From the NCBI RefSeq assembly GCF_000172555.1, contig NZ_ABOX02000055.1, positions 1 to 44,258 on the forward strand: DNA of 44,258 bases, read 5' to 3'. This document shows, piece by piece, positions 32,801 to 41,266 of the stretch. Source of the stretch: Pedosphaera parvula Ellin514. GTDB lineage: Bacteria; Verrucomicrobiota; Verrucomicrobiia; Limisphaerales; Pedosphaeraceae. The notes beneath the pieces are model-generated. The model did no database searches. It saw only the letters and a program-made list of their open reading frames with translations, and was not told where the DNA came from. Each line of letters opens with the position of its first letter. Position 1 is the first letter of the stretch. The position numbers were made by a program, and so were the translations under genes.

Positions 32801-35446
32801 GGTAACTTTGATTTACCGGCCACACCTGGGATTGTAACGGGGGCGGGAGGCAGTGGCGAAGGGAGTTGGACCATGGGTTTCCCAGTTGGCGGCGCCGGTG
32901 CTTTCGGCGGTGGCGGCGGTGGCGGCGGCGGCAGGAACTATCCGGCCAGCTATCCTTTTTCAGACGGCGGTGCTGGCGGCACATTTGCAGGCAACGGTCA
33001 TGGAAATGATGGATCCTATCCTGGAGGCGGTGGTGGTGGTGCGGGTGGCGGTGGTGCCATTTGTGTCCTGACCGGCTCGGCAAGGGTGACGTCCTGTACG
33101 TTCTACGGCAATTCAGCAACGAATGGAATGGGAGGAGGGGGCGGTGGAGGAGATGGCCAGCCCGGACAGGGCCTTGGTGGCGCAATTTTTAACGTCGGTG
33201 GACAGCTCGCCATGACGGGCAACACTTTTGCTGGTAACAGAGCCGCGACCCTAGGTGACACGGTTTATGAGCTGGTGCAGCACTCGCCGGTCTCGAGCGG
33301 ATTGGTCGCGTACTGGGATTTCAATACTCCCGGAGCCAACACGAACGTCAATGATGTGTTCCTGACTTTTAGCGGAACCCTGCGGAACAGTTCGAGCAAC
33401 GCCTGGGTGAGTGGAGTGCTGAGCAATGCGCTCTCCTTTAATGGCACCAATGCTTACGTGTATGTGCCGACTTCTCCCTTGTCCACCAATGGCACGCTCT
33501 CGGGCGCGGCCTGGGCGTGGGCAGACAGTCGTGGTGCCTGGGCTACGATCATGAAGAATTGGGGATCGACCCTGGCCGGGCAATTTCACTTCGGGCTGGA
33601 AGATCCCACTGGCCGGTTGAACCTCTACATTCAACAACAAGATGGGACGCAAGTCGGTTTGAGCGAGCCGGCACAGTTTCCGACCAACTCCTGGCAGCAT
33701 GTGGCGTTTGTAGCCGATGGGACAATGCTCCGATTGTATCGCAATGGAGTTCAGGTGGCCGCGACGAATTACGACGGCACGCTACGCACTCCTTCGCCGG
33801 TGACGCTGCTTACCATGGGCGCGAAGCTTAACGACGCGGGCACCGCTCCTGATCCCAGCAGTTTTTGGCGCGGCAGGCTGGATGAAATGGCCATTTGGAC
33901 CCGTCCGCTGGGCAGCAACGAAGTGATGAACCTGTACCAGGCGGCGGGATCGAAGCTGGGCACAATGGCATACGCCAATTTGCTGGCGGTGACGCTTCCG
34001 CCAACGATCACGAACACAAGCAGTGCGGTTGTGAGCGGAATGATCAATCCAGGCGGGTTGAATTCACTGGCGTGGTTCGAATGGGAATCGATTTCTCCGT
34101 ACGCCGGCTATGCCACGCCGCCAGTGCTGGTGAGCGGCACCAACAATGTGAATATTACCAATGTCCTCAATGGATTGCAGGTGGGCGGGAGATACGGTTA
34201 TCACATTGTTGTCAGCAACGCATTTGGTGTGGCGGTGGGTACAAATTTCTCCCTGCCATTCGGAGCGCCTGTCGTCGTTACGCTTCCTCCGTCACAAGTC
34301 ACTTATGATACGGCGGTGTGGCACGGGACAGTCGATTCCGGTGTTCTCCCGGCAAAGGGGTGGTTTGAATGGTATGTAAACGGGGTAGGCACGACGAGCG
34401 CGCCGGTGGTGATTCCTGCCTATTCGGATACCATGCCCTTGGATTTGTCTGTTTCAAATTTGATCATTGGTGGAACTTACCAGGTCAGGTTCTGTGCGAG
34501 TAATTCCCTGGATGTGGCCTATGGCCAGTACTATGGCACGAATCTTTACAGCGCCGGTTCATATCCGGCCTTTAGCGACAAACTGGTTGCCTACTGGCCT
34601 TTCGATGAAACGAATGGTTTCGTTTTACATGATGCCAGCGGTTCCACGAATGATGCCACGATAATTACCACCCGTCCGAATCCAACATGGACCCCGGGCA
34701 TTCTTGGTGGTGGATTGGAATTAGATGGGACCGAATGTGCCATTGTTACCAATTATCCGAAGGCTACAACTGCGCTGACTTTTTCAGGCTGGGTTTGGGC
34801 GGAGTATCCGCCTACCTGGGCAACGATTGTCAAGAATTGGGGTGACAACCAGGCAGGACAATTCCATCTGGGAATGCTTGAGGGGCAGGGGTATGTCAGC
34901 CTTTACTCGGGGGATAGTCCAACCTATGTGCGGGACCCGGTTATGCCCATGGGATCATGGCAGCATTTTGCATTTATCATCGAGACGAATTTGATTGCTC
35001 TCTACCACAACGGGGTGCTTAAAGATAGACACCTTTTGGATGTCAATACGCTGCTGAATAATAATATTCAATCGCTCGGTATCGGGGCGAAACCATCGGA
35101 TGATCCTGGCTCTATCTCTCAACTCACTCCTGGATATTGGTCCGGCAAGTTTGATGATTTCGCTCTTTGGAACCGTGCGCTGACGGATGATGAAATCGCC
35201 TTGATTTATCGTTCCGGCAGTTTTGGCTACAGCCTCAAGTCACTCATGGCGGCGCCACATATCACAGTTATGCGTAGTGGAAGCAATCTCAACCTGGGCT
35301 GGCCAGCGGGGTTGGTGGGTTATCATCTGGAGCAAAGCCCGACTGTGAATGGTCCAAATTGGACGGCGGTATCGGGTGTGACGACGAATGGCTACACGGT
35401 GCCTGCGGCGGGGAGTGCGATGTTTTATCGGTTGCACGGTCCGTGA
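29792..35446 (+). CDS. Main part of giant M11-type metalloprotease with PA14, beta-helix and LamG modules
   Basis: The real reading in this frame starts near 29825. Its ATG at 29792 is an accident of overlap with the preceding ORF, which supplies signal and propeptide. Joined, the protein would be about 2,250 residues. The zinc site HETGHNYGLGHA (30047 on) and the later EYADIYDMMGG (Met-turn) fit peptidase family M11 (gametolysin-like). After the protease come two PA14-like domains (about residues 298-453 and 458-620 of this frame: FSVQWDGVLVV, VVLRSDDCSQMWID). A right-handed beta-helix region with long Gly-rich loops follows (about 630-1157), then a LamG/concanavalin-type domain (about 1165-1400), two Fn3-like repeats (1408-1585), a second LamG (about 1595-1800) and a C-terminal sheet ending MFYRLHGP. 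It probably acts outside the cell on polymers. Function depends on whether the frame is intact in vivo. Confidence 0.85.
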   Translation: MRRRWCSCPIPASYYFTNSTYTANSQGNLVIVEGLAAIIAAGLQTTNYDTVHLLAPDPLSYGGAFAAIGGNFAWFNGVMPTNVIVHETGHNYGLGHANSMQDFTSSWLLSPKRSNGSWVGSAEYADIYDMMGGSGPHAPFPNSHFHARAKYMLNWIPPGQVVDATTNGVYRIYCFDHLETRALGKPMALRLTANGVEIFGGFRERYASAPDTSGLCLVTGDDLSRGGPSQYLIDTVPLPVVSNNVVVKDLEDSPLGVGQWWEDPSGTFRLHTVALGGTGANAYVDVQVEKLDSNPLQLFTDATLRTNGLMGSYVSRNLMATNQLDWRGNQTISGRRVDKTLDFGTPDWGNSASVGITGGNATNWDNFSVQWDGVLVVNQTVDVVLRSDDCSQMWIDLNHDGVFATSGPEFINNNWGIGQSATDSAATTLKPGTYAIRIQYVEGGGDNVLRLLTTVEPFSVYADANLTTNGLVGSYVNTSLRSVSAQTDWRTSQTIAGTRIDAYPGFFDSGWGDRTTLHLTGGTTNTDWENFSVQWDGWIQVTTPMTFASRSDDGSRFWIDLNKDGSFGSAAPELVTNHWGVPMSGEIWSGMTPVVNPGNYRIRIQYEEGSGGNTFVLAGQKAWTSPSCAGGQTLIVDTTASEGPGSLSEAINTLNQCGSGTIQITAAGTIHCPPSFNPAIQGQITIQGPGAGLLQLSGTNALGVSSNLFTVATNGSLMLSGMTLADANGIFNSAGTINMTNCTLANFGPSSSGVGAAIYVTGTLRLTNCVFGALKASATNGMFEVPPGQTLVLTGCGTLGLTNGFLCNFGTTVLNGFTAHDGGAVRVGEGSMIYNAGSLVVTNSLFTNAFATGGAIEVAASGTLTVANSTFSGVKGGAICNRGLTIVNGTLLTNCVSGIMRTGGAIYNAGSLRVTNCVFSGNIAAGGNGGGVTSGNWGGGGGGGGGFGGAIHNEAGVTVAQGCTFLNNQARGGDGGHGGVVASYTIPYPGGTGGSPQGGVAPTGNFDLPATPGIVTGAGGSGEGSWTMGFPVGGAGAFGGGGGGGGGRNYPASYPFSDGGAGGTFAGNGHGNDGSYPGGGGGGAGGGGAICVLTGSARVTSCTFYGNSATNGMGGGGGGGDGQPGQGLGGAIFNVGGQLAMTGNTFAGNRAATLGDTVYELVQHSPVSSGLVAYWDFNTPGANTNVNDVFLTFSGTLRNSSSNAWVSGVLSNALSFNGTNAYVYVPTSPLSTNGTLSGAAWAWADSRGAWATIMKNWGSTLAGQFHFGLEDPTGRLNLYIQQQDGTQVGLSEPAQFPTNSWQHVAFVADGTMLRLYRNGVQVAATNYDGTLRTPSPVTLLTMGAKLNDAGTAPDPSSFWRGRLDEMAIWTRPLGSNEVMNLYQAAGSKLGTMAYANLLAVTLPPTITNTSSAVVSGMINPGGLNSLAWFEWESISPYAGYATPPVLVSGTNNVNITNVLNGLQVGGRYGYHIVVSNAFGVAVGTNFSLPFGAPVVVTLPPSQVTYDTAVWHGTVDSGVLPAKGWFEWYVNGVGTTSAPVVIPAYSDTMPLDLSVSNLIIGGTYQVRFCASNSLDVAYGQYYGTNLYSAGSYPAFSDKLVAYWPFDETNGFVLHDASGSTNDATIITTRPNPTWTPGILGGGLELDGTECAIVTNYPKATTALTFSGWVWAEYPPTWATIVKNWGDNQAGQFHLGMLEGQGYVSLYSGDSPTYVRDPVMPMGSWQHFAFIIETNLIALYHNGVLKDRHLLDVNTLLNNNIQSLGIGAKPSDDPGSISQLTPGYWSGKFDDFALWNRALTDDEIALIYRSGSFGYSLKSLMAAPHITVMRSGSNLNLGWPAGLVGYHLEQSPTVNGPNWTAVSGVTTNGYTVPAAGSAMFYRLHGP

Positions 35447-35812
35447 TGGGGAGTCGTTGCTGCGTAAGTGTCTCTGAAGTGGGAAGTGCGGCGATGGTGG
35501 TCGAACGGTCGCCCGCTTCGGGGCTGGATTCATTTTTTGGTGCAGGTTCCAGGGGCTTACGCGCCCTGGCTAATGACTGGCGTCCCTTTGGGACTTGGGG
35601 ATAGAGCGTGGTGGAGGGAAGGTGGCATGGGGGGGGCGGCAAATAGGTCTTGCCATGTGTTCGAAGTCGGAGGTGACGCGGCGCTGGGGGGAGCACTGAG
35701 GGTTATTTGGGGGGAATCTTAGCGGTTTCCATGGTTCGCGCGAAGAGGTTATAACTGGTGGTGGGACTTGTTGTTGGGTGCAATGGGATTAGTTTATTTA
35801 AAGGTGGGAAGC
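35447..35812. other. Intergenic region after the giant protease gene
   Basis: About 365 bp with the triple-hairpin repeat (35491-35600) and a G-rich stretch after it. No gene is supported here; short frames in it are repeat shadows. Confidence 0.5.
35491..35600 (+). repeat. Triple-hairpin dispersed repeat, copy A
   Basis: About 110 bp matching 42142-42250. It holds three stems in a row: CCCG/CGGG around CTT (35512-35522), CCAGGG/CCCTGG (35549-35569) and GTCCC/GGGAC around TTT (35582-35594). Overlapping short ORFs are by-products of the repeat. Confidence 0.8.
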
Positions 35813-36208
35813 ATGAATACCGCTATCTCAAAACCGCCGGAACACTTTGAATTGCTTGAGGGTTACGCATGTTTTAAGCCCATCGGTGCACCCTGCCTGT
35901 CGGAGGTGGTGAGGTTGATTTCCCAAGCGGTTGCCTATGCGTATGATCATAAAATACCCAGATTGCTGGTGAACACAAGCGGGCTCACTGGCATATACCA
36001 ACCCACCATCATGCAACGGTATGATGCCACGCGCGAGTGGGCATCACAGGCCAGGGGATTTGTAAAGGCGGCGTTGTTTGCCAGACGAGAGGTGATTGAT
36101 CTGACAAACTTTGGAGACAGTGTCGCCTTCAACGCCGGGCTTTGTGGCAAAGCGTTCACTTCCGAGGCTGAGGCACTCGCATGGCTCCTGGACGATGAGA
36201 CAGGGTGA
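35813..36208 (+). CDS. STAS/SpoIIAA-like (SEC14-like) small protein
   Basis: This 131-residue cytoplasmic protein has no signal peptide. The arrangement is HFELLEGYACFKPIGAPCLS, a long helix (EVVRLISQAVAYAYDHKIPR), a strand LLVNTSGLTGI, a helix with R-Y-D-A-T-R-E-W, a strand KAALFARREVI, and the ending GKAFTSEAEALAWLLDD. It fits the SpoIIAA-like/STAS family, whose members end in 'F-x-x-x-x-E-A-x-x-WL'. Such domains are often regulators or lipid- or nucleotide-binding. ATG 35813 is chosen because a purine-rich AAGGTGGGAAG lies just before it; an upstream in-frame start at 35768 lacks one. It has no partner gene beside it. Confidence 0.65.
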   Translation: MNTAISKPPEHFELLEGYACFKPIGAPCLSEVVRLISQAVAYAYDHKIPRLLVNTSGLTGIYQPTIMQRYDATREWASQARGFVKAALFARREVIDLTNFGDSVAFNAGLCGKAFTSEAEALAWLLDDETG

Positions 36209-36410
36209 TGGGCCGAAATTGTGAACCTTCCCCTGGTGGGGCGCGACGGGCGGGGAATTGGTTGCGTCCAACCTCACCCCGCTCCGCTGGCATTTCAGAG
36301 GCTTTTCCCTCATTGCAGCCAGTGAAAGTTTCGGTCGCGGTGCTACCGTACCCAGAAGGTGGTACTAGGTCAATCGCCCGTGCGAGCTCTCCATGCCAAT
36401 AAAAACAAGC

Positions 36411-37355
36411 CTATTTTTTAATCTGTGGGGACAGTGCCTTATTTTTCTGTTCCTCCGGGATCGCGTTGGTCTGGCCAGGTGCCGAGCTTTGTGTTGGTGC
36501 ACCGCCCTCAGGGAGAGTGGATATCCGCGTGACTGTTAGTTCGACCACTTGAGCCACGTGTAAGTCCTCACGATCTTTGCCTTTCCAATTGGGGGTCATG
36601 AGCTTTAAAACCGCCCGTGCTGGAAATACAATTCCGTTTAGGTTAGTCGTTTCAAGTAATTGATAACTCAGTTCGTTAAATCCTTTATCAAACGGAGCAC
36701 CATGCCGAATAATCTTGGTCTCAACCTCCCCATTAGCTGCAACTTCGATATCGAGAGTCACCCCATTATTCGTGATGTTTAAATTCGAAAGAAAAGCACT
36801 TCCCGGTTTGAGATAGCTGGCCGTGTAATACCCTTCGTTCTGAGGATGGTTGAAAATATCTAGGCTGTCCCTACAGTTTGGGATAAGAGGAAATCTGCGA
36901 ATTCGCTTGCCGTCAATCAATGGCAATTCCGGCTTCGGACAGATACTCAACCAGAACGCAAACAGTTCAGTATTGCCAGCTGTAGGAAATGCAAGTGGAC
37001 AGACAACAGCTTCTGTTTTGGATTTGCTGGTAAACATTATGTAGCTACTTACGCCACCCGGAACCTTCCTGAAGTACTCGGCAGCTGGGCTATGTTCCTT
37101 TGGATTCTTGTAATTGAGTTCAGCCTGCCACCACCCATTGCTATAACTAAAAACGGCATTTCCTTCGGTTTCCCAGTAAGGTGTCGTTTGGCCATGCCTG
37201 ACAACCTTTCGCGTAATTTTCGCCTCGGCAACAAAAGGAGGCACAGCTTCCTCTGCCATGGTGGCTGGCACTGATCCGAAATTGAGCGCAACTATGATGA
37301 GAACCCACATCCAGGATAGGGCGTTCCATCTAATCCTTGGTCGCAAGTGAATCAT
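36411..37355 (-). CDS. Secreted protein of unknown function (family A, member 1)
   Basis: I do not recognise a named family. The 314-residue product starts with a signal peptide (WNALSWMWVLIIVALNFGSV, PATMAEEA). The start at ATG 37355 gives the best signal; a GTG at 37397 with AAGGA just before it would add 14 residues. The first third reads as beta strands with an alternating hydrophobic pattern (YWETEGNAVFSYSNGWWQAE) followed by YKNP. The layout is like the proteins at 37427-38536 and 39986-41011, so the three may be distant paralogs. A C-terminal tail (TQSSAPGQTNAIPEEQKNKA) is disordered. It has few Cys and no catalytic motif. Confidence 0.65.
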   Translation of the reverse strand: MIHLRPRIRWNALSWMWVLIIVALNFGSVPATMAEEAVPPFVAEAKITRKVVRHGQTTPYWETEGNAVFSYSNGWWQAELNYKNPKEHSPAAEYFRKVPGGVSSYIMFTSKSKTEAVVCPLAFPTAGNTELFAFWLSICPKPELPLIDGKRIRRFPLIPNCRDSLDIFNHPQNEGYYTASYLKPGSAFLSNLNITNNGVTLDIEVAANGEVETKIIRHGAPFDKGFNELSYQLLETTNLNGIVFPARAVLKLMTPNWKGKDREDLHVAQVVELTVTRISTLPEGGAPTQSSAPGQTNAIPEEQKNKALSPQIKK

Positions 37356-37426
37356 GTCGATCACAATTTCTGGCGGAAAGATTTTGTAACTTCTCACACT
37401 TCCTTGGGTTTGTTAATAAAGTTTAA

Positions 37427-38536
37427 TTAACGATCATTCGCAGATTTTCCATTGGATGGCGAGGAGATTGTTTTCAGAAGCTGGGTAGGTGGGGAATTTG
37501 AGTCGAGCATTTGCCTCGAAAGGCGATAATCACTCACAACGGTTTTACCAGGGATATGGACATCCAGTGACCTCCCTGAAGAAAAGCGTCCGGCCTTGAC
37601 GACCGAAGCCTCAATCGTTGTCTCTATTTTCGGCGTTTCACTTCCTAACCGTTTTGAGTTAAAACGGGTCAGTTTGAAATTAAGAGGCAGCGTTAAACCA
37701 TCTACATTGGTCACGCCATTTACCTCGTAATGCGCTGCGATTGACTCCGGCTTAATCCAGCCTGATTTTTTGAGGTCGTCGAGATAACCATCGGGAAGAA
37801 GTTGCTTGCCGGCCCAGCCATACACTGCATCGGAAACCAGGTTGGGATATTCAGTAAGCTGCTTCCAACTGGCCCGCCTAAAACGGGTTTTTTGCGGATT
37901 TCCATCATCCCAAATCTGAAGCAACATTTTATTGGTTCCATCCATCTGTCCGTTTGGAGGCGTAAAAGCAAACCAGAGAGTGGCGACATAGGACGAATCA
38001 ACTGGCGGGAACTTTCCTTTTGCCTCAACTGCAACCGCGACATTATGAATGTGGTTCGCAGCTTCCATTCCTACCGGAGCATTTGTGCTCCTACCATGGA
38101 TCAGGGACGAATTCGAGCTGGAGTAAACCTCGATGCGGGAGGTATTCGTAAAGTAGACATCCTCTCTTTTCGCTTTTTTCAGTTCAGCCTGTAAACTTCC
38201 AAATGGAGATTCTGAGCTACGGTAAGCCGATTCCAACACAGTCAATTTGAAAACAGAGTCATTCGTCGTGTAAGCTGCTTCATAATACCCAATGCCACCC
38301 TGGCCCTGAATCACTGGTTCGGTGCGGATACGCCATTTATTAGCGGCAACTTCCACCTCAAACATCATTACCTTTTTGTAAGTTGTTTTGCCCAAAGTAT
38401 CGAACCGAGTGTACGTGAGATAGCCCAGTGCTTCGTAACCATCCGCGGCGCAAACCGTGCCACCGCTGGCCAGCAATAGCAGAGTGAGCAAGCGGTGTAT
38501 GGACGGCAACAAACGCTTGATTAGGTTTCCATTCAT
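37427..38536 (-). CDS. Secreted protein of unknown function (family A, member 2)
   Basis: The 369-residue product has a signal peptide (RLLPSIHRLLTLLLLASGGT, VCAA) and then mainly beta-type sequence: GYLTYTRFDTLGKTTYKKVM, FEVEVAANKWRIRTEP, YYEAAYTTNDSVFKLTVLES. A later segment (GYLDDLKKSGWIKPESIAAH) is helical, and LTLPLNFKLTRFN is strand. No catalytic motif or known domain is seen. It lies 30 bp from the start of the downstream family member on the same strand (36411-37397), so the two may be co-transcribed. The strand order near the start resembles that of 36411-37355 and 39986-41011. Function unknown; probably periplasmic or outer-surface. Confidence 0.7.
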   Translation of the reverse strand: MNGNLIKRLLPSIHRLLTLLLLASGGTVCAADGYEALGYLTYTRFDTLGKTTYKKVMMFEVEVAANKWRIRTEPVIQGQGGIGYYEAAYTTNDSVFKLTVLESAYRSSESPFGSLQAELKKAKREDVYFTNTSRIEVYSSSNSSLIHGRSTNAPVGMEAANHIHNVAVAVEAKGKFPPVDSSYVATLWFAFTPPNGQMDGTNKMLLQIWDDGNPQKTRFRRASWKQLTEYPNLVSDAVYGWAGKQLLPDGYLDDLKKSGWIKPESIAAHYEVNGVTNVDGLTLPLNFKLTRFNSKRLGSETPKIETTIEASVVKAGRFSSGRSLDVHIPGKTVVSDYRLSRQMLDSNSPPTQLLKTISSPSNGKSANDR

Positions 38537-39229
38537 ATCTAATTAAAGGGTGCCAAGAAGATGCACGCGACAGGGGATCAGTCAATTGATAACCGAGCTA
38601 CCGCTAAAGCAATCAATATCATCAAAATAAAAACTGAACATCACCGGCACCATCGTGATTGGATGACGACGCAAGGGTGAAGCACGCAAGGCAGCGATGT
38701 CTCTATTCTTGCTAATCCCCCGCGTAATTCCGCTCGCACTCCGTCCCCCGAACTACGTAGTACCAGTTGCAAAAGTTGTGTTCATGCTGCTCCGATTAAG
38801 GCATTAGTATTTTTATCGTTGTCATGCGCGACAGAGTCAATCAACCCTGAACACGCAGAAATACGACCCTGTCCTTGGGGAGAGGATTAAGGCGATTGGG
38901 TTTCGCATGAAGGAGTAAAACCAAAGTATTGACACAAGTCGCACCCTTCGCATTCTCTGCTTCATGATACCTGCACCTCTTACAGAAGAAAAGGATGGCA
39001 TTAAACGCTTGATTTTGGGTGCTGGTGTAGACATGGTTTAGAGCAAGCGCCGTGGGGAATCGTTCCAGTTTGTATTGTTCGTACATTGGAAATATCGCAG
39101 CACGCGTCGCACATTGAATTTTAGATGTCTATGCACAACACGAGTTTCATCGCAATATTTCTACCCGGTTGCAGCGCGATTTCTTGTAAGAAGGCGACGA
39201 AGTAAAAGAATAACAATGCCTTAGATAGG
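38537..39229. other. Long intergenic region between divergent genes, with a dispersed repeat
   Basis: About 690 bp. The left 370 bp shows nothing I can name. The right part contains the first copy of the 'GTCAG/TTGACA' direct repeat (38907-39070), listed separately. Minus-strand frames across it are repeat shadows. Confidence 0.45.
38907..39070 (+). repeat. Direct repeat, copy 1 (TTGACA-containing)
   Basis: About 164 bp matching 39762-39936 by eye at roughly 85-90 percent over the core 38923-39070. It starts CATGAAGGAGTAAAACC and contains TTGACACAAGTCGCACC from 38929. The two copies flank the gene at 39230-39766 in the same orientation. Confidence 0.8.
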
Positions 39230-39766
39230 ATGAGGATGGAAACGGCAAGGACAGGACGAAAATGGAAATTACCGTTTGTGTTGGGGTTCGTGAGCTTATT
39301 GGTAGTGCTCGGCTTCAAAGCAATTCAGGCAAGCACACGTTTGCCAAATGACCTGTCGGTGGTATTTGTGGGATTTACCAATAATCCAACGGGTACATTT
39401 AGACCTATTCGGGTCATTATCCCGCCGACGGGGGCGACCGGCCTGTGCGCTTTATTTCGAGTCGGCAACGTGGGGTCAAATCGCTTTATTGCTTTTGAAA
39501 CAATCGCAGGTGAACAAAAAACTGAGCGAGGGTGGGAGCCGTTTCAAGTCAGCGGCGTTGGGGGTTCAGTTTGGACACCTGGTTACAGTTGTTTATATGC
39601 CGTGCCATGGCCGACTGGCGTGCCAACCAATGCGACTTGGCGTTTACAATTGCGTTGGAACCGGGAGGCTTCTCGGTGGGGCAAGGCCATCAACCTGAAG
39701 TTACGTCGAGAGTTGTTTCACGATAGCAAGTATTACCATGCTACGAGCTCGGAAGTCATTCCATGA
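39230..39766 (+). CDS. Membrane-anchored hypothetical protein
   Basis: This 178-residue protein has a basic start, then a single hydrophobic helix (LPFVLGFVSLLVVLGFKAIQ, about 14-33) acting as signal anchor, then a beta-rich domain (LSVVFVGFTNNPTGTFRPIR, ALFRVGNVGSNRFIAFETIA, GGSVWTPGYSCLYAVPWPTG, WRLQLRWNREAS). The pattern 'N-NP-x-G ... A-L-F-x-V-x-N-x-G-x-x-x-x-x-x ... L-x-P-G-x-S' recalls small verrucomicrobial proteins of unknown function. Its stop codon TGA lies inside the second copy of a direct repeat; the first copy lies upstream. This placement suggests the gene, or its surroundings, arrived or moved with the repeats. Function unknown. Confidence 0.65.
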   Translation: MRMETARTGRKWKLPFVLGFVSLLVVLGFKAIQASTRLPNDLSVVFVGFTNNPTGTFRPIRVIIPPTGATGLCALFRVGNVGSNRFIAFETIAGEQKTERGWEPFQVSGVGGSVWTPGYSCLYAVPWPTGVPTNATWRLQLRWNREASRWGKAINLKLRRELFHDSKYYHATSSEVIP

Positions 39767-39936
39767 AGGGGTCAGGCCAATAGGCAGACTAAAGTATTGA
39801 CACAAGTCGCACCTTTCGCATTCTCCGCTTCATGATTCCTGCACCCCCTATAGTAGAAAAGGATGGCATTAAACGCTTATTTCTGGGTGCTGGCGGAGAC
39901 ATGTTTTGAGCAACGCCGTGAGGAATCGTTCCAGTT
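39762..39936 (+). repeat. Direct repeat, copy 2 (GGGGTCAGGCC...TTGACA)
   Basis: Second copy of 38907-39070. It begins CATGAAGGGGTCAGGCC at the stop codon of the upstream gene, and TTGACA is at 39797-39802. It differs from copy 1 by about twenty substitutions and small indels, including 11 more bases before the core. It ends before the convergent gene's stop at 39986. Confidence 0.8.
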
Positions 39937-39985
39937 CTGATTCGGCGTTTCGGACATACTCAGCTTTTACTTATGACACCTTGGA

Positions 39986-41011
39986 TCATTTGCTCTGGCC
40001 TGCATTCCCTGAAGTTTGCATTGCCTTTGAAAAGTTCCTTACCTCGTCGAGATAATTGGGTGCTTTTCCTTTTGCCTGTTCCGTCAAATGAGGATCGTCT
40101 TTCGGCGGCCAAGGTTGGTTCGTGAGCATGTAACCGACTGGAATGATGATGTCTTTTACCTTGATCCTCAAATCCGTGACACCAATGACCTCTCCGGATG
40201 CAGGGGCTTTGATGGGACTCGGATCGAGACTCACGATCTTTCCCTGCCCCAAATAACGCTCTTGAATTACTTCCGAGCTGCCTGGACTTAATCGCGTAAC
40301 AAGCCAGCTTGTCGGCACCGTCATCGTTCCGATATTGGTCCAGGTTAATGCTTCCAAGCGGCCCACTTTCATTCCCAGAGGAAGCTCAAATTGCATCCCC
40401 GGAACACTCAAGACAGTGGAGCCCACCCGGCTCTCCCTGCTTTCCTTAATCACTTTGAATTCCATATTGGCTAGCGGCATTTCCTTCTCTTCAGGATGTG
40501 CGCCGAAATATTGAACGCCGCCCGGCAAGCTGACTGACCAGGGTAGAATCACGGGTTTCTTCCATCGATCGGTCCCCAAGTCTCCAGCCACAGCTCCGAG
40601 CCAGACCGTGCGCGGAAAGAAACCTGCGGCTCCAGGCTGCATTTGGTCGGAGATGGTTGCGGTTACTATCCCAGCAGGAGGTGGTGGCAAACTCACCCTG
40701 CCGAAATTCGTTAGCGCGGGCGCGTTCCGGAGCAGACAATAAAGATTCGTTCCGTCGAAGACGCACTCTTCAACTGCGCCCGGCGAAAGGTATTTCGTTG
40801 TAATCAACCATGCCTGATCATAGCGGATCAATTCGAAGGTGCCCTGGTAGTTGGTTAGGACCTTACCGTCGCGTGAGTAGTTGGTCAGGCTCAAGGTTCC
40901 TGTCATTTCGAAGCGCGGGCCTGGAACTTGAGCATCTGCTGAGGACGCTGTTAGAAAGAGGGACGTCAAACAAAAGACCAGTTTGAGAATCGATTGATGC
41001 GATCTAATCAT
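39986..41011 (-). CDS. Secreted protein of unknown function (family A, member 3)
   Basis: The 341-residue product has a signal peptide (ILKLVFCLTSLFLTASSADA) and a beta-rich start (TGTLSLTNYSRDGKVLTNYQ, GTFELIRYDQAWLITTKY) that recalls members 1 and 2 (37355 and 38536), where a similar 'G-x-x-x-Y-x-x-x-G-K-x-x ... F-x-x-x-x-x-x-x-x-W-x-I' order occurs. A proline-rich turn (SLPPPPAGIV) and a basic tail (TEQAKGKAPNYLDEVRNFSK) are notable. No enzyme motif is seen. Convergent with the 39230-39766 gene, with repeat copy 2 between them. Function unknown. Confidence 0.7.
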   Translation of the reverse strand: MIRSHQSILKLVFCLTSLFLTASSADAQVPGPRFEMTGTLSLTNYSRDGKVLTNYQGTFELIRYDQAWLITTKYLSPGAVEECVFDGTNLYCLLRNAPALTNFGRVSLPPPPAGIVTATISDQMQPGAAGFFPRTVWLGAVAGDLGTDRWKKPVILPWSVSLPGGVQYFGAHPEEKEMPLANMEFKVIKESRESRVGSTVLSVPGMQFELPLGMKVGRLEALTWTNIGTMTVPTSWLVTRLSPGSSEVIQERYLGQGKIVSLDPSPIKAPASGEVIGVTDLRIKVKDIIIPVGYMLTNQPWPPKDDPHLTEQAKGKAPNYLDEVRNFSKAMQTSGNAGQSK

Positions 41012-41266
41012 AGGGCCTCTTCGATATGGAGTTATTGTGGCTTTGATTTCTTGGAGTATTAAATGACAGCGGTAGTTTGAACCAGTTTATTCTTCATCGT
41101 TTTAGAACACCTTCTTCGCCTCATTATGACGCTCAATGTAAAAAATCTATTCATGTGAGAGGATTGTTGGGCTGGCAATCCATTACTTAAAGGGACATGG
41201 TAATCCTGTCGACCGCACATTATTCTTTTCCTCGTCCCCATTCTCGAAGAGATTTTTAGAATCGGC

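Noticed and set aside
35359-35722. Small plus-strand ORFs after the protease
   Set aside because: They consist of the triple-hairpin repeat, whose second copy has a different frame structure.
38837-39086. Minus-strand ORFs over direct repeat copy 1
   Set aside because: They cover the repeat only and are not preserved at full length in copy 2.
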